Shown piece after piece: positions 9,368 to 19,300 of a DNA stretch of 64,000 nt. The stretch covers positions 930,001-994,000 of the forward strand of contig NZ_FXZK01000001.1 in NCBI RefSeq assembly GCF_900184895.1, given 5' to 3'. Position 1 is the first letter of the stretch. Each line of letters starts with the position of its first letter. Both the position numbers and the translations under genes were made by a program. The notes under the pieces are model-generated. The model was not told where the DNA came from. It did no database searches and saw only the letters and a list, made by a program, of their open reading frames with translations. Source of the DNA: Flavimaricola marinus (lineage in GTDB: Bacteria > Pseudomonadota > Alphaproteobacteria > Rhodobacterales > Rhodobacteraceae).

Positions 9368-10633
9368 TCAAAGCCACGAGGGAATGCTATCGCGCGAAAT
9401 CATCTCTTCATAGGTGGGACGAGAGCGGATAACCGCGAATTGATCGCCCGAGACAAGAACCTCGGGCACCATCAGGCGAGAGTTGTACTCGCTCGACATC
9501 ACCGCGCCGTAAGCCCCGGCAGAGCGGAACGCGACCAGATCGCCACTGGCCAGCGGCGCCATGCTGCGGGCCTTGGCAAAGGTATCGCCGCTCTCGCAAA
9601 TCGGGCCGACGATATCATAGACGGCCTGCTCAAGGCCTGGTTCTGCCTCGACAACCGGCACTATATCGTGGTGGGCCTCATACATGGCCGGGCGGATCAG
9701 ATCGTTCATCGCCGCATCGAGGATCAGGAACTCACGATCCTCACCGGATTTCACATAGATGACCTGAGACACCAGAACCCCGGAGTTGCCCGAGATCAGG
9801 CGCCCCGGCTCGATCTCGATCTCGCAGCCCAGATCGCCGACCGTGCGGCGAATGACCTCACCGTATTCGACCGGCAGCGGCGGCGCGTTGTTGCCGCGGT
9901 CGTAAGGAATGCCCAATCCGCCCCCCAGATCGAGGCGGGTGATCTCGTGACCATCGGCCCGCAAGGCGCGGGTCAGCTCCGCCACCTTCAGATAGGCGGC
10001 CTCGAACGGGGCAAGCTCGGTCAACTGGCTGCCGATATGAACGTCGATTCCGATGACCTTCAGGCCGGGCAGACCTGCGGCCATTGCATAGACCTCGCGG
10101 GCGCGGCTGATCGGAATGCCGAACTTGTTTTCCTTCTTGCCCGTCGCGATCTTGGCATGGGTCTTGGCGTCCACATCGGGATTGACGCGCACGGTGATCG
10201 GCGCCTCGACACCCAGCCCCGAGGCCACCTCGGACAGCGCGCGCATCTCGGGCTCGCTCTCCACGTTGAACTGGCGGATGCCACCCTCAAGGGCAAGGCG
10301 CATCTCCTCGCGGGTCTTGCCGACACCGGAAAACACGATGCGGTCGCCCGGCACGCCGGCCGCCTTGGCACGAAGATACTCGCCGCCCGACACCACATCC
10401 ATGCCGGCCCCGGCATCGCCCAAAAGCTTGAGCACGGCGATATTGCTCAGCGACTTCATCGCAAAGCACACCAGATGAGGCATGCCTTGCAGCGCCTCGT
10501 CAAACAGCCGGTAATGGCGCAACAACGTCGCCGCAGAATACACATAGACAGGCGTGCCCACGCTGGCGGCAATCTCGGCCAGCGGCACGTCTTCGGCCAT
10601 CAGCTGGCCGTCACGGTACAGAAAATGATCCAC
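9368..10633 (-). CDS. lysA: Diaminopimelate decarboxylase
   Basis: LysA is the PLP enzyme that decarboxylates meso-diaminopimelate to L-lysine, the last step of lysine synthesis. The 421-residue product shows the N-terminal PLP lysine segment (CFAMKSLSN), the HIGSQ motif, the LDLGGGLGIPY glycine loop, EPGR, and the C-terminal GAYG(A)VMSSEYNSR region. The GTG at 10633 is preferred over TTG at 10636 because GGGAGA (minus strand) ends five bases upstream. It follows argH, the small lipoprotein and the DUF2834 gene on the same strand, with a REP-like element in the 78-bp gap. Confidence 0.95.
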   Translation of the reverse strand: MDHFLYRDGQLMAEDVPLAEIAASVGTPVYVYSAATLLRHYRLFDEALQGMPHLVCFAMKSLSNIAVLKLLGDAGAGMDVVSGGEYLRAKAAGVPGDRIVFSGVGKTREEMRLALEGGIRQFNVESEPEMRALSEVASGLGVEAPITVRVNPDVDAKTHAKIATGKKENKFGIPISRAREVYAMAAGLPGLKVIGIDVHIGSQLTELAPFEAAYLKVAELTRALRADGHEITRLDLGGGLGIPYDRGNNAPPLPVEYGEVIRRTVGDLGCEIEIEPGRLISGNSGVLVSQVIYVKSGEDREFLILDAAMNDLIRPAMYEAHHDIVPVVEAEPGLEQAVYDIVGPICESGDTFAKARSMAPLASGDLVAFRSAGAYGAVMSSEYNSRLMVPEVLVSGDQFAVIRSRPTYEEMISRDSIPSWL

Positions 10634-10674
10634 CAAACTCTCCCGAAGCGCCGGGTCCGGCGCGCAAACTCATG

Positions 10675-10711
10675 GCTTCTTTTGGCCCCAAATACGGCCC
10701 CCGGAGGGGCC
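10675..10711 (-). repeat. REP-like repeat, copy 1, with terminator-like hairpin
   Basis: Reading on the minus strand, right after the DUF2834 stop, there is a perfect 6-bp GGCCCC-TCCG-GGGGCC hairpin, then GTATTTGG and GCCAAAAGAAGC. The second part recurs at 28223-28243 with one changed base, and in a diverged form at 59296-59352. The hairpin followed by a short T stretch could end transcription of the DUF2834 gene before lysA. Confidence 0.5.
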
Positions 10712-11032
10712 TCAGCCCACCACCGGACGCGACCGCAGAAAAAGATACAAGGGCAAGCCACAGCTCACCCCGATGCAAAACGTCGCCGGAATGGCGATAA
10801 GGGCGGTCCAGTTGCGGCGCACCGACACCTCGGCCACGATCCACACCGTCAGGGTGATCGCCGCAATCGTCAAATCCCAGACAAGGCCGTGGGTCGAGGC
10901 GTTGACATACCACGCGTCGATCAGACCGCCCAATCCGGTGCCTTCCGTCTGCATGTAGCTGACGAAATAGTACATCGGGTGGATCGCGCCCCAGATGGCG
11001 AGGCCCAGATAGATCAGACGCAGCGGCGGCAT
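10712..11032 (-). CDS. DUF2834 family membrane protein
   Basis: A 106-residue protein with three to four predicted membrane segments, beginning MPPLRLIYLGLAIWGAIHPMYYF and containing WVNAST-like and AEVSVRRNW stretches that match the DUF2834 pattern. The function of the family is unknown. The ATG at 11032 is one base after the TGA of the tiny lipoprotein upstream, so it sits in a chain argH - lipoprotein - DUF2834 with coupled starts. A longer in-frame extension would overlap the lipoprotein and has no support. Confidence 0.72.
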   Translation of the reverse strand: MPPLRLIYLGLAIWGAIHPMYYFVSYMQTEGTGLGGLIDAWYVNASTHGLVWDLTIAAITLTVWIVAEVSVRRNWTALIAIPATFCIGVSCGLPLYLFLRSRPVVG

Positions 11033-11033
11033 C

Positions 11034-11123
11034 TCAAAGGGGCTCCACAGCCGGCGTCGGCACGAACGGCGGGCCATCGGCGCCACAACCAGCCAGCACG
11101 ATCAAGACGAACAGAACTCTCAT
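11034..11123 (-). CDS. Very small lipoprotein downstream of argH
   Basis: A 29-residue reading frame, [24 protein letters not shown] and a few more residues. It has a short hydrophobic signal and a lipobox (VLAGC), so the mature form would be a ~17-residue lipid-anchored peptide rich in proline. Its ATG overlaps the argH stop in ATGA (11120-11123). Small proline-rich lipoproteins in this position are seen in related genomes, which supports it as a real gene, but no function is known. Confidence 0.6.
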   Translation of the reverse strand: MRVLFVLIVLAGCGADGPPFVPTPAVEPL

Positions 11124-12508
11124 CCCAAGACCTCTTTCCAACGGGCGATCTGCAGCCGCACCTGACTGGGTGCGGTGCCGCCATAAGAGGTGCGGCTGGC
11201 GACGGAATTGTCCACCCCCAAGACCTCGAAGACGGCATCGGTGATATCGGCATGGACCGACTGCATATCGGCCAAGCTCAGTTCCGGCAGGTCGCAGCCC
11301 TTTCCCTCGGCCATCGCGACGAGCGATCCCGTCACATGGTGGGCATCGCGGAACGGCAGGCCCAGCGTGCGGACCAGCCAATCGGCCAGATCGGTGGCGG
11401 TCGAAAACCCCGTGGCCGCGGCAACGCGCAGATTGTCCACCTGCGCCTCCATGTCGGCGACCATGCCGGACATCGCGGCCAGGGCCAGCATCAGGTTGTC
11501 GGCGGCGTCGAAGACCTGCTCCTTGTCTTCCTGCATGTCCTTGGAATAGGTCAGGGGCAGGCCCTTCATCACGGTCATCAAGGCAACGTTGGCACCGAAA
11601 ATCCGACCGATCTTGGCGCGGATCAACTCGGCCGCATCCGGGTTGCGCTTTTGCGGCATGATGCTCGATCCGGTGGACCAGCGATCCGACATCTTCACAA
11701 AGCGGAACTGGGCGGAGGACCAGATCACCAATTCTTCGGCCAGACGGCTCAGGTGCATGGCACAGATCGACGAGGCGGCCATGAACTCCAGTGCAAAATC
11801 GCGGTCGGCCACGGCGTCGAGTGAGTTGGACATCGGCCCGTCAAAGCCCAGCGCCTCCGCAGTCATCTCGCGGTCGATCGGAAACGACGTTCCGGCCAAG
11901 GCAGCGGCGCCCAGAGGCGACAGGTTCATCCGTTTGCGGGCATCGGCAAAGCGGGCGCGGTCGCGGGCAAACATCTCGACATAGGCGAGCATATGATGGC
12001 CCCACGTCACCGGTTGGGCCACCTGTAAATGCGTAAAGCCCGGCATCACCCAATCCGCCCCAGCCTCCGCCTGCCCCAGCAGGGCTTCCATCAAGGCGGC
12101 CAGGGCGCTGTCGGCCGCGTCGCACTGATCGCGGACCCAAAGGCGGAAGTCGACAGCCACCTGGTCATTGCGGGACCGGGCGGTGTGCAGGCGGCCCGCA
12201 GGCTCTCCAATGATCTCCTTCAGGCGAGCCTCCACATTCATGTGGATGTCTTCCAACGCCGTCGAGAACGGGAAATCGCCGCCCTCGATCTCTGACAACA
12301 CCGTGAGCAGGCCTTCCCGAATGGCCTCGGCATCGCTAGGACTGATGATGCCCGTGGCAGCCAGCATGGCGGCATGGGCTCTCGACCCTGCGATGTCCTG
12401 CGCGGCCAGGCGTTTGTCAAACCCGATCGAGGCATTGATCGCCTCCATGATCGCATCGGGTCCGGCGGCGAAACGGCCACCCCACATCGCATTCGAGGTC
12501 TTGGTCAT
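11120..12508 (-). CDS. argH: Argininosuccinate lyase
   Basis: ArgH splits argininosuccinate into arginine and fumarate, the last step of arginine synthesis. The 462-residue protein has the family features: MWGGRF at the N-terminus, [14 protein letters not shown]-like HLQVAQPV, and the signature [12 protein letters not shown] carrying the catalytic serine. The start at 12508 gives the usual length; a GGAGA ribosome site lies four bases upstream on the minus strand. Its start is only 18 bases from the divergent thioredoxin gene, so its promoter must lie inside that gene or overlap the start region. Confidence 0.96.
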   Translation of the reverse strand: MTKTSNAMWGGRFAAGPDAIMEAINASIGFDKRLAAQDIAGSRAHAAMLAATGIISPSDAEAIREGLLTVLSEIEGGDFPFSTALEDIHMNVEARLKEIIGEPAGRLHTARSRNDQVAVDFRLWVRDQCDAADSALAALMEALLGQAEAGADWVMPGFTHLQVAQPVTWGHHMLAYVEMFARDRARFADARKRMNLSPLGAAALAGTSFPIDREMTAEALGFDGPMSNSLDAVADRDFALEFMAASSICAMHLSRLAEELVIWSSAQFRFVKMSDRWSTGSSIMPQKRNPDAAELIRAKIGRIFGANVALMTVMKGLPLTYSKDMQEDKEQVFDAADNLMLALAAMSGMVADMEAQVDNLRVAAATGFSTATDLADWLVRTLGLPFRDAHHVTGSLVAMAEGKGCDLPELSLADMQSVHADITDAVFEVLGVDNSVASRTSYGGTAPSQVRLQIARWKEVLG

Positions 12509-12511
12509 AAT

Positions 12512-12523
12512 CTCTCCGGAGGG
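12512..12523. promoter_or_regulatory. Back-to-back ribosome binding sites shared by argH and the TlpA-like gene
   Basis: The 18 bases between the two divergent start codons contain CTCTCCGGAGGG. Read rightwards it gives GGAGGG three bases before the ATG at 12527; read leftwards it gives GGAGA four bases before the argH ATG at 12508. The centre, CTCCGGAG, is a perfect palindrome, so one small dyad supplies both Shine-Dalgarno sites. Confidence 0.7.
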
Positions 12524-12526
12524 TTC

Positions 12527-13078
<552 letters not shown>

Positions 13079-13111
13079 GTCAGGAATTGGTTCCCGACCC
13101 GCAACTGTCAT

Positions 13112-13125
13112 GCTAACATGTTAGC
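13112..13125. promoter_or_regulatory. Perfect 14-bp palindrome, likely operator of the sugar isomerase gene
   Basis: GCTAACATGTTAGC is a perfect inverted repeat, AT-richer than its surroundings, 27 bases before the isomerase ATG. A possible promoter (TTGGTT, 18-base gap, TGCTAA) would place it over the -10 region, where a LacI- or GntR-type repressor usually sits. The regulator gene is not in the window. Confidence 0.55.
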
Positions 13126-13152
13126 GTGACGCAACCGGGGAGGGATCACGCC

Positions 13153-14748
13153 ATGACCGATATCCTGCTATTCGCCAGCGGCGATCTGAGGCAATCCGCC
13201 AATCAGGTCTGCTGGCCCGCGCAACAGGCGGTCGAGGCCAAGCTCACCGCCAGCCTCGCCGCCAAGGGGCACACCCTCACCCGCGCGCACCCGTTCAAAC
13301 CCGATCAGGGGCACGGGTTTCTGGCCTCGCAACGAGAGGGGCTCGACGCCTTCGCCGGGATCGACAGGCACGCGCCGATCATCGTGGCCGAGGCGGTCTG
13401 GCAATACAGCCACCACATCCTGCCCGGGCTGATGCAGCACAAGGGGCCGATCCTCACTGTGGCCAACTGGTCCGGTCAATGGCCGGGGCTGGTCGGGATG
13501 CTCAACCTCAACGGCTCTCTGACCAAGGCGGGTGTCTACTACAGCACGCTCTGGAGCGAGGATTTCGAAGACGAGATGTTCCAGAGCGGCCTCGACAACT
13601 GGCTCGCCACAGGCAGCGTCCACCACGACGCAAGCCACGTGACGCCGTTCGATCCGGGCACCCTGCCGGAGAAGCTGGTAGAGAAAGGCTACGGCATCGC
13701 CGACGCGATCCGTGACGCCGGGGTGATCATGGGGGTCTTCGACGAAGGCTGCATGGGGATGTATAACGCGATCATCCCTGACGAACTGCTCGCCCCGCTC
13801 GGCGTGTTCAAGGAACGGCTCTCGCAATCGGCGCTCTACTACGAGGCGACGCAAGTCAGCGACGACGAGGCAGAGGCCGTGCTCGGCTGGCTCGAAGCCA
13901 AGGGGATGACCTTCCATTTCGGAGACACCCCCCAAACCGATCTGACACGCGGGCAAGTGCTCGACCAAAGCCGAACCTACATCGCCGCCGCACGGCTGGC
14001 CGACGATTTCGGCTGCGAGGCCATCGGTATCCAGTATCAGCAAGGGCTCAAGGACCTGCTGCCCGCCTCCGATCTGGCCGAGGGGATGCTCAACAACGAC
14101 GACAGGCCGCCCGCGCCAGACCGGTCCGGCGCGGCGATCCGGCCGGGCGAGGCCATCGTGCACTTCAACGAAGTCGACGAATGCGCCGGGCTCGACGGTC
14201 TGATCACCGCGCGGGTGCACCGGGCTTTGGGGCAGCCGGCGGAGACGACGCTGCACGATCTGCGCTGGGGCGACATCGACCGGTCAGGCACCGAAGAGGG
14301 CTTCATCTGGGTGTTCGAGATCTCGGGCGCCGCCCCGCCCGCGCATCACGTGGGCGGCTGGGCCGGGACGCAAAGCCACCGGCAACCGCCAATGTATTTC
14401 CGGCTTGGCGGCGGCACCGTGCAGGGGATCGCCAAACCGGGCAACATCGTCTGGTCGCGGATCTTTGTCGAAGGCGGTGCGCTGCACATGGATATCGGAC
14501 TGGCCGACGTGGTCGCCCTGCCCGAGAGCGAGACGCTGCGGCGGCTCACCGACACCACCCCGCAATGGCCGATCATGCACGCGCGACTGCGCGGGATCAG
14601 CCGCGATCAGATGATGGGGCGGCACAAGGCCAACCACGTGCAGGTCGCCTACGGAAACGATGCCGAAGGGGCACGGCAAGCGGCCTTGACCAAGGCCGCC
14701 GTCGCCGCACGACTGGGGATCAGCGTCCACCTCTGCGGCGAGATCTGA
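13153..14748 (+). CDS. Fucose/arabinose isomerase-like protein
   Basis: The 531-residue protein resembles the L-fucose/L-arabinose isomerase-like superfamily: an N-terminal alpha/beta domain (AEAVWQYSHHILP, ILTVANWSGQWPGLVGMLNLNGSL), a middle EGCMGMYNAIIPD segment with an acidic residue at the usual metal-binding place, and a C-terminal HHVGGWAGTQ / GRHKANHVQVAYG part that fits the substrate end. The sugar substrate cannot be told. The ATG at 13153 follows a GGGGAGGG-like ribosome site. The palindrome at 13112-13125 suggests substrate-inducible control. No transporter or kinase for the sugar lies beside it. Confidence 0.72.
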   Translation: MTDILLFASGDLRQSANQVCWPAQQAVEAKLTASLAAKGHTLTRAHPFKPDQGHGFLASQREGLDAFAGIDRHAPIIVAEAVWQYSHHILPGLMQHKGPILTVANWSGQWPGLVGMLNLNGSLTKAGVYYSTLWSEDFEDEMFQSGLDNWLATGSVHHDASHVTPFDPGTLPEKLVEKGYGIADAIRDAGVIMGVFDEGCMGMYNAIIPDELLAPLGVFKERLSQSALYYEATQVSDDEAEAVLGWLEAKGMTFHFGDTPQTDLTRGQVLDQSRTYIAAARLADDFGCEAIGIQYQQGLKDLLPASDLAEGMLNNDDRPPAPDRSGAAIRPGEAIVHFNEVDECAGLDGLITARVHRALGQPAETTLHDLRWGDIDRSGTEEGFIWVFEISGAAPPAHHVGGWAGTQSHRQPPMYFRLGGGTVQGIAKPGNIVWSRIFVEGGALHMDIGLADVVALPESETLRRLTDTTPQWPIMHARLRGISRDQMMGRHKANHVQVAYGNDAEGARQAALTKAAVAARLGISVHLCGEI

Positions 14749-14763
14749 GGGGAGAGGGCCGGA

Positions 14764-15324
14764 TCAGGCGCGCCCGGCATCCGCCGACAAGGTCATCGGA
14801 TCAATCCCGATGGACTTCAGCGCCGCCGACCACTTGTGCTCGCTGGCGCGGCCAAACACGATGTCGGCGCGGGAGGCGGCGGTCAGCCAACCGTTGGCGG
14901 CAATCTCGTCCTCCAACTGGCCCGGTCCCCACCCGGAATAGCCCAGCGCCATCAGGGACGACGACGGGCCGCGACCGGCGGCAAGCTCTTCGAGCACGTC
15001 GAGCGAGGCGGTCATCGCCATGTCGTCGGCCACCTGCAAAGTGGTCGGGCCGTCCAGATAATCGCTCGAGTGCAGGACAAAGCCACGGCTCTGCTCGACC
15101 GGACCACCAAAATGCACACGGATGTCACGCATGCCCGGCTCCGAATCGATGCCGAGTTGGGTCAACAGATCGCTGAAATGGATCTCCGGGGTCGGCTTGT
15201 TGACGATCAGACCCATCGCGCCTTCGTCGGAATGGGCGCACATATAGACAACGCTTTGGGCAAAGCGGGGATCGCCCATACCGGGCATCGCGATCAGGAA
15301 CTGGCCACTGAGGTCTAAGGTCAT
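14764..15324 (-). CDS. YqgE/AlgH family protein
   Basis: A 186-residue member of the AlgH (DUF179, UPF0301) family, with MTLDLSGQFLIAMPGM, GAMGLIVNKP, HFGGPVEQSRGFVLH and LGYSGWGPGQLEDEI, all characteristic. The family is cytoplasmic and widely conserved; a transcription-linked role has been proposed in some bacteria but the activity is unknown. The start at 15324 (MTLDL) fits homologues; nine residues further upstream look untranslated. It converges with the isomerase gene (15 bases between stops) and is divergent from the DsbD-like gene. Confidence 0.92.
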   Translation of the reverse strand: MTLDLSGQFLIAMPGMGDPRFAQSVVYMCAHSDEGAMGLIVNKPTPEIHFSDLLTQLGIDSEPGMRDIRVHFGGPVEQSRGFVLHSSDYLDGPTTLQVADDMAMTASLDVLEELAAGRGPSSSLMALGYSGWGPGQLEDEIAANGWLTAASRADIVFGRASEHKWSAALKSIGIDPMTLSADAGRA

Positions 15325-15502
15325 GCCCCAAAGATGTGATACCGGGGGCAAACGTGCAAGGGGGCGGCAGGCGCACGGGGATCACAGAACGATGAACCGC
15401 CGATCCGCGGCAGGCGCGGCGGCTATGACCGAAACAGCACGACAGCGCCGTCTCGCACAGTCGTGACTTCCCATTTCAAGCGACTCCGCCCACATCAATG
15501 GC

Positions 15503-16300
15503 ATGAAACAACTCGCCCCCCTCGCCCTCGCGGCCTGCCTGCTCGCCGCGCCCACCGGCGCACAGACCCTTGACGACATCGTCACGCTCGACGTGCTGCC
15601 CGGTTGGGACACGGCGCAGGGCACACGGATGGTCGGGCTGCGGCTGACCCTTGCCGACGGGTGGAAGACCTACTGGCGGGCCCCCGGTGACAGCGGGATC
15701 CCGCCGCAGGTGGTCTGGCGGGGGTCGGAAAACATTTCGGCGGCGCAATTTCATTGGCCGGTGCCGGAGGTGTTCAGCCTCTCCGGTATGCAGGCGATCG
15801 GCTACTCCGGGCAGGTCGTGATCCCCGTCGAACTGCAACCCGGCACGCCGGGGCAGCCGGCACGGGCGGCGGGCGAGCTGGACATCGGGGTCTGCGAAGA
15901 GGTCTGCGTGCCGATGCGGCTCAGCTTCGATATGGCGCTGCCACCGGGCGGCGGTCGGCATCCGGCGATCATCTCGGCCCTCGTCGACAGGCCGATGACA
16001 GCAGCAGAGGCCGGAGCAGGACCGGTCACCTGCGCCCTGCAACCCACGGCCAACGGGCTGACGATCACCGCCTCGATCCCGCTCGGCAGCACCGGCAGCC
16101 GAGAGGTCGTGGTGATCGAAACCAGCGATCCCCAGGTCTGGGTCTCGGAAACCGATGTCACGCGGCAGGGGCGGACACTGACCGCGCAGGCCGACATGGT
16201 GCACAGCAACGGCGGCGGCTTCGCGCTCGACCGGTCCGGGGTGCGGATCACCGTGCTGGGCAGCGACCGGGCGGTCGACCTGCGCGGCTGCACCGGCTAG
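15503..16300 (+). CDS. Secreted DsbD-alpha-like protein
   Basis: The 265-residue protein has a signal peptide (1-21) and then matches the N-terminal domain of DsbD (DsbD-alpha): LADGWKTYWRAPGDSGIPPQV, FHWPVPEVFSLSG, and the cysteine pair in GVCEEVCVPM that in DsbD passes electrons to DsbC/DsbG/CcmG. It lacks the membrane and C-terminal thioredoxin domains, so it is a free-standing periplasmic domain. Stand-alone versions are common in this bacterial group. A partner such as the TlpA-like protein at 12.5 kb is possible but only inferred. Confidence 0.85.
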   Translation: MKQLAPLALAACLLAAPTGAQTLDDIVTLDVLPGWDTAQGTRMVGLRLTLADGWKTYWRAPGDSGIPPQVVWRGSENISAAQFHWPVPEVFSLSGMQAIGYSGQVVIPVELQPGTPGQPARAAGELDIGVCEEVCVPMRLSFDMALPPGGGRHPAIISALVDRPMTAAEAGAGPVTCALQPTANGLTITASIPLGSTGSREVVVIETSDPQVWVSETDVTRQGRTLTAQADMVHSNGGGFALDRSGVRITVLGSDRAVDLRGCTG

Positions 16301-16308
16301 GGGCCGGA

Positions 16309-19300
16309 TCAGGCGGCAGACGCCCGGCGCTTTGCCCCGCGTCCTGCGGCGATTGCGGTGACAAAGTAGATCACGATCAATCCCACCGCCATCACCGCCG
16401 CATAGGCGGCGAGGGCCGGGCCAATGCCCGCGCCCACCTGCGGCAGGACAGCCATGATGGGAGGCCATCCCGTCCCGGTCAGCAGCACCGGCAGGACCAG
16501 CAGCGCAAACAGGCCGATCGACCACAAGCCGGCGGCCACAGCCACGCCGCGCGCCGCTCCGGCAGAGCGGAACCCGCGCTTGGCGGCGGCAATCTGGCGC
16601 GCCCAGTCGTCCTGCATCGCCATCAGGGCGGGCACGACCATCAGCACCAGCACCATGCCAAAGCCGAGGCCGTAGACCAGCGTGATCACTGTCGGCTTCA
16701 GGAACTGGGCCTGGTTCGACGTCTCGTAGAGCAACGGCGCAAGGCCGAGGACCGTCGTGGCCGTGGTCAGGAACACAGGCCGCAAACGATCCGCCGCCCC
16801 GTCGATGATCGCAGGAACGATGCCGCGGTTCTCGGCATATTCGTCGATGGTGGTGACCAGCACGATACTGTCGTTGATGATGATACCCACCATCCCGATC
16901 ATGCCGACAACCGTGAACAGGCTCATCGGAATGCCCCATGCGTTGTGGCCATAGATCGTGCCGACAAGGCCGAAGGGGATGATCGCCATGACGACGATCG
17001 GGCGGGTCCAGCTGGAGAAGATCCACGACAGGGTCAGGTAGATGCCCGTCAGACACAGGATCAAACCGGTCAGGGCATCATTGAGGAATTCGTCCTCATC
17101 GGCGGACAGGCCCGCCAGATCGGTGCCGACGGCGTAAGTCTCTTCGATGCGAGGCAGAATGTCCTCGGCGATGGATTTCATGATCGCCGACGCGCGGTCC
17201 GGGTTGTCGTCGTCCAGACCGGCCGAGACGTTGATCAACTGCACGCCGTTCTCGCGGCGAACGGTCGAGAACCCGCTCTCCCGGCTGACCGTGACGATAT
17301 CGGCAAGCGGGACATACTGACCGCTGGCGGCACGCATCTGGGTGCGGTCGAGGAAATCGGCGGTCAGTTCCGAGGACGGCAACTCGACGCGGATCGTAGC
17401 CGAGCGGGCGCCATCGGGATAACTGGCCGCCTCGATGCCGTTCAACCGCTGACGGAGCGTGCGACCCAGATCGTCGATGGTAAAGCCCAGAGCCTCGCCC
17501 TGCGGGGTCAACTCCAGAATGAGCTCGTCCTTGTCATAGGACAGGCTGTCCTCGGCACCGGAAATCTCCGGGATCTGGCCAAGCTCGGCCTTCAACGCCT
17601 CGGCGGCGGCCTTCAGCGTGTCGCTGTCAGCGCCAAAGATCTGCACGTCGATGTCGTCACCACCGGGGCCGGACCCCCAGGAGCGGAAGCTGACCGTCTC
17701 GGCCATCGGGTGATTGACCACGGCCTCCTGAACGGCCCCGACAAAGGCAAAGGACGAATAGGGGCGGCTGTCGGCATCGATCAGCGAGATGGTGATCGAG
17801 CCGAGCTGCCAGCTTTCCTTGGTGTCGGATCCGGACAGGGCGCGGCCCGAATTGCCGCCGATCTGGGCGATCACATAGGCAATCGGGTTCACCCCGGTAT
17901 CGGCCTCAAACTGAGCGGCGGTGGCCTCGGTGGCGCGCTGCAATTCACGCATCATCGCCACGCCGTCCTCGCGGGTGGCACCGGGGAGCATGGCGAAATT
18001 GCCGGTAACGGATCCCTGCTCGGGGGCCGAGAAAAAGCGCCACTGCACATCGCCGCGCACGAACAGGGCCACTTGGCTGGCAAGCACCACGATGACCAGC
18101 GCCACCACAGGATAGCGCAGCACGATGACACCGGCCATGAACGGCCGGAACAGCTTGATCCGAACCCAGTTGAAGCCCCGGTTCACCACCCGGCTGGGAA
18201 TGTCGTACCACTTCTCACGGGCGTTATGGGCAAGGGCATGGCTCAGGTGGTTGGGCAGGATCAGGAAGCACTCGATCAGGCTGGCGATGAGAATCGCGAT
18301 CACCGTGAACGGAATATCCGAGATCAGATCGCCGAACCGGCCACCCACGGCCACCAGACCAAAGAAGGCAATGACGGTCGTCAGCGTCGCCGAAAAGACC
18401 GGCATGAACATGCGGCGGGCGGCGTTCTCGGCGGCCTGCACCGGGGTTTCGCCCAGCCTTCGGGCGCGGAAATCCGCGTGCTCGCCGACGACAATGGCGT
18501 CGTCCACCACGATGCCAAGGGTCAGGATCAGCGCAAACAGCGAGATCATGTTGAGCGTCAGGCCAAAGGCATACATCACCGCGACACCGGCGAGCATGGC
18601 GACAGGAATACCGGCGGCCACCCAGAACGCGGTGCGGGCGTTGAGAAACAGGAACAACAGACCGACGACGAGGGCCAGACCCATGATCCCGTTGTCGAGG
18701 AGGATGTCCAACCGGCCCGAAATCGCATCGGCGTTGGAATTGACCAACTCGATGGTCACGCCGGCAGGCATCGTCGCCTGCATCTCGGCCACGACCTCGA
18801 CGGTCTTCTGCTCCAACTCGATGGCATCGCCGTCGGCATTGCGGTTGACGCGGATCTGCACGGCCGGATCGAGGCCGACGAAATAGGCGCGGTCGCGGTC
18901 GATCCCCTCGACGCGGACGGTCGAGACATCGCCGATGGTCAGGGTCGATCCATCGGCATTGCGGCGCAGGACGATGGCTGCGATCTCTTCTGCGCTGCGC
19001 TTTTCCACGCCGGTGCGAACGCGGGCGATGCCTGCGTCACCGGCGGGATCGGCGTTCACCTCGCGGGCAATCGCGGTCGAGATATCGGACAGGCCGATGT
19101 CATAGCGGATCAGGGACAGGCTAGGGACTTCGATGATCGTGCTGGGGGCGGCGACGCCCTGAATATCCGCGCGGGTCACGCCAGCGGCAAACAGGCGGGC
19201 GGCCAACTCGTCGGCAAAGCGACCCAACTGGTTGACGCCGACGGGGCCGGTGATGACCACGTCGGTGACGCGGTCCGACCAACTGCCCCGGCGCACCGTG

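Noticed and set aside
14756-16315. Identical 15-mer GGGCCGGATCAGGCG at 14756-14770 and 16301-16315, both at convergent gene ends
   Set aside because: In a GC-rich 64-kb window a few 15-mer repeats are expected by chance, and each copy includes the stop codon context of a different gene.
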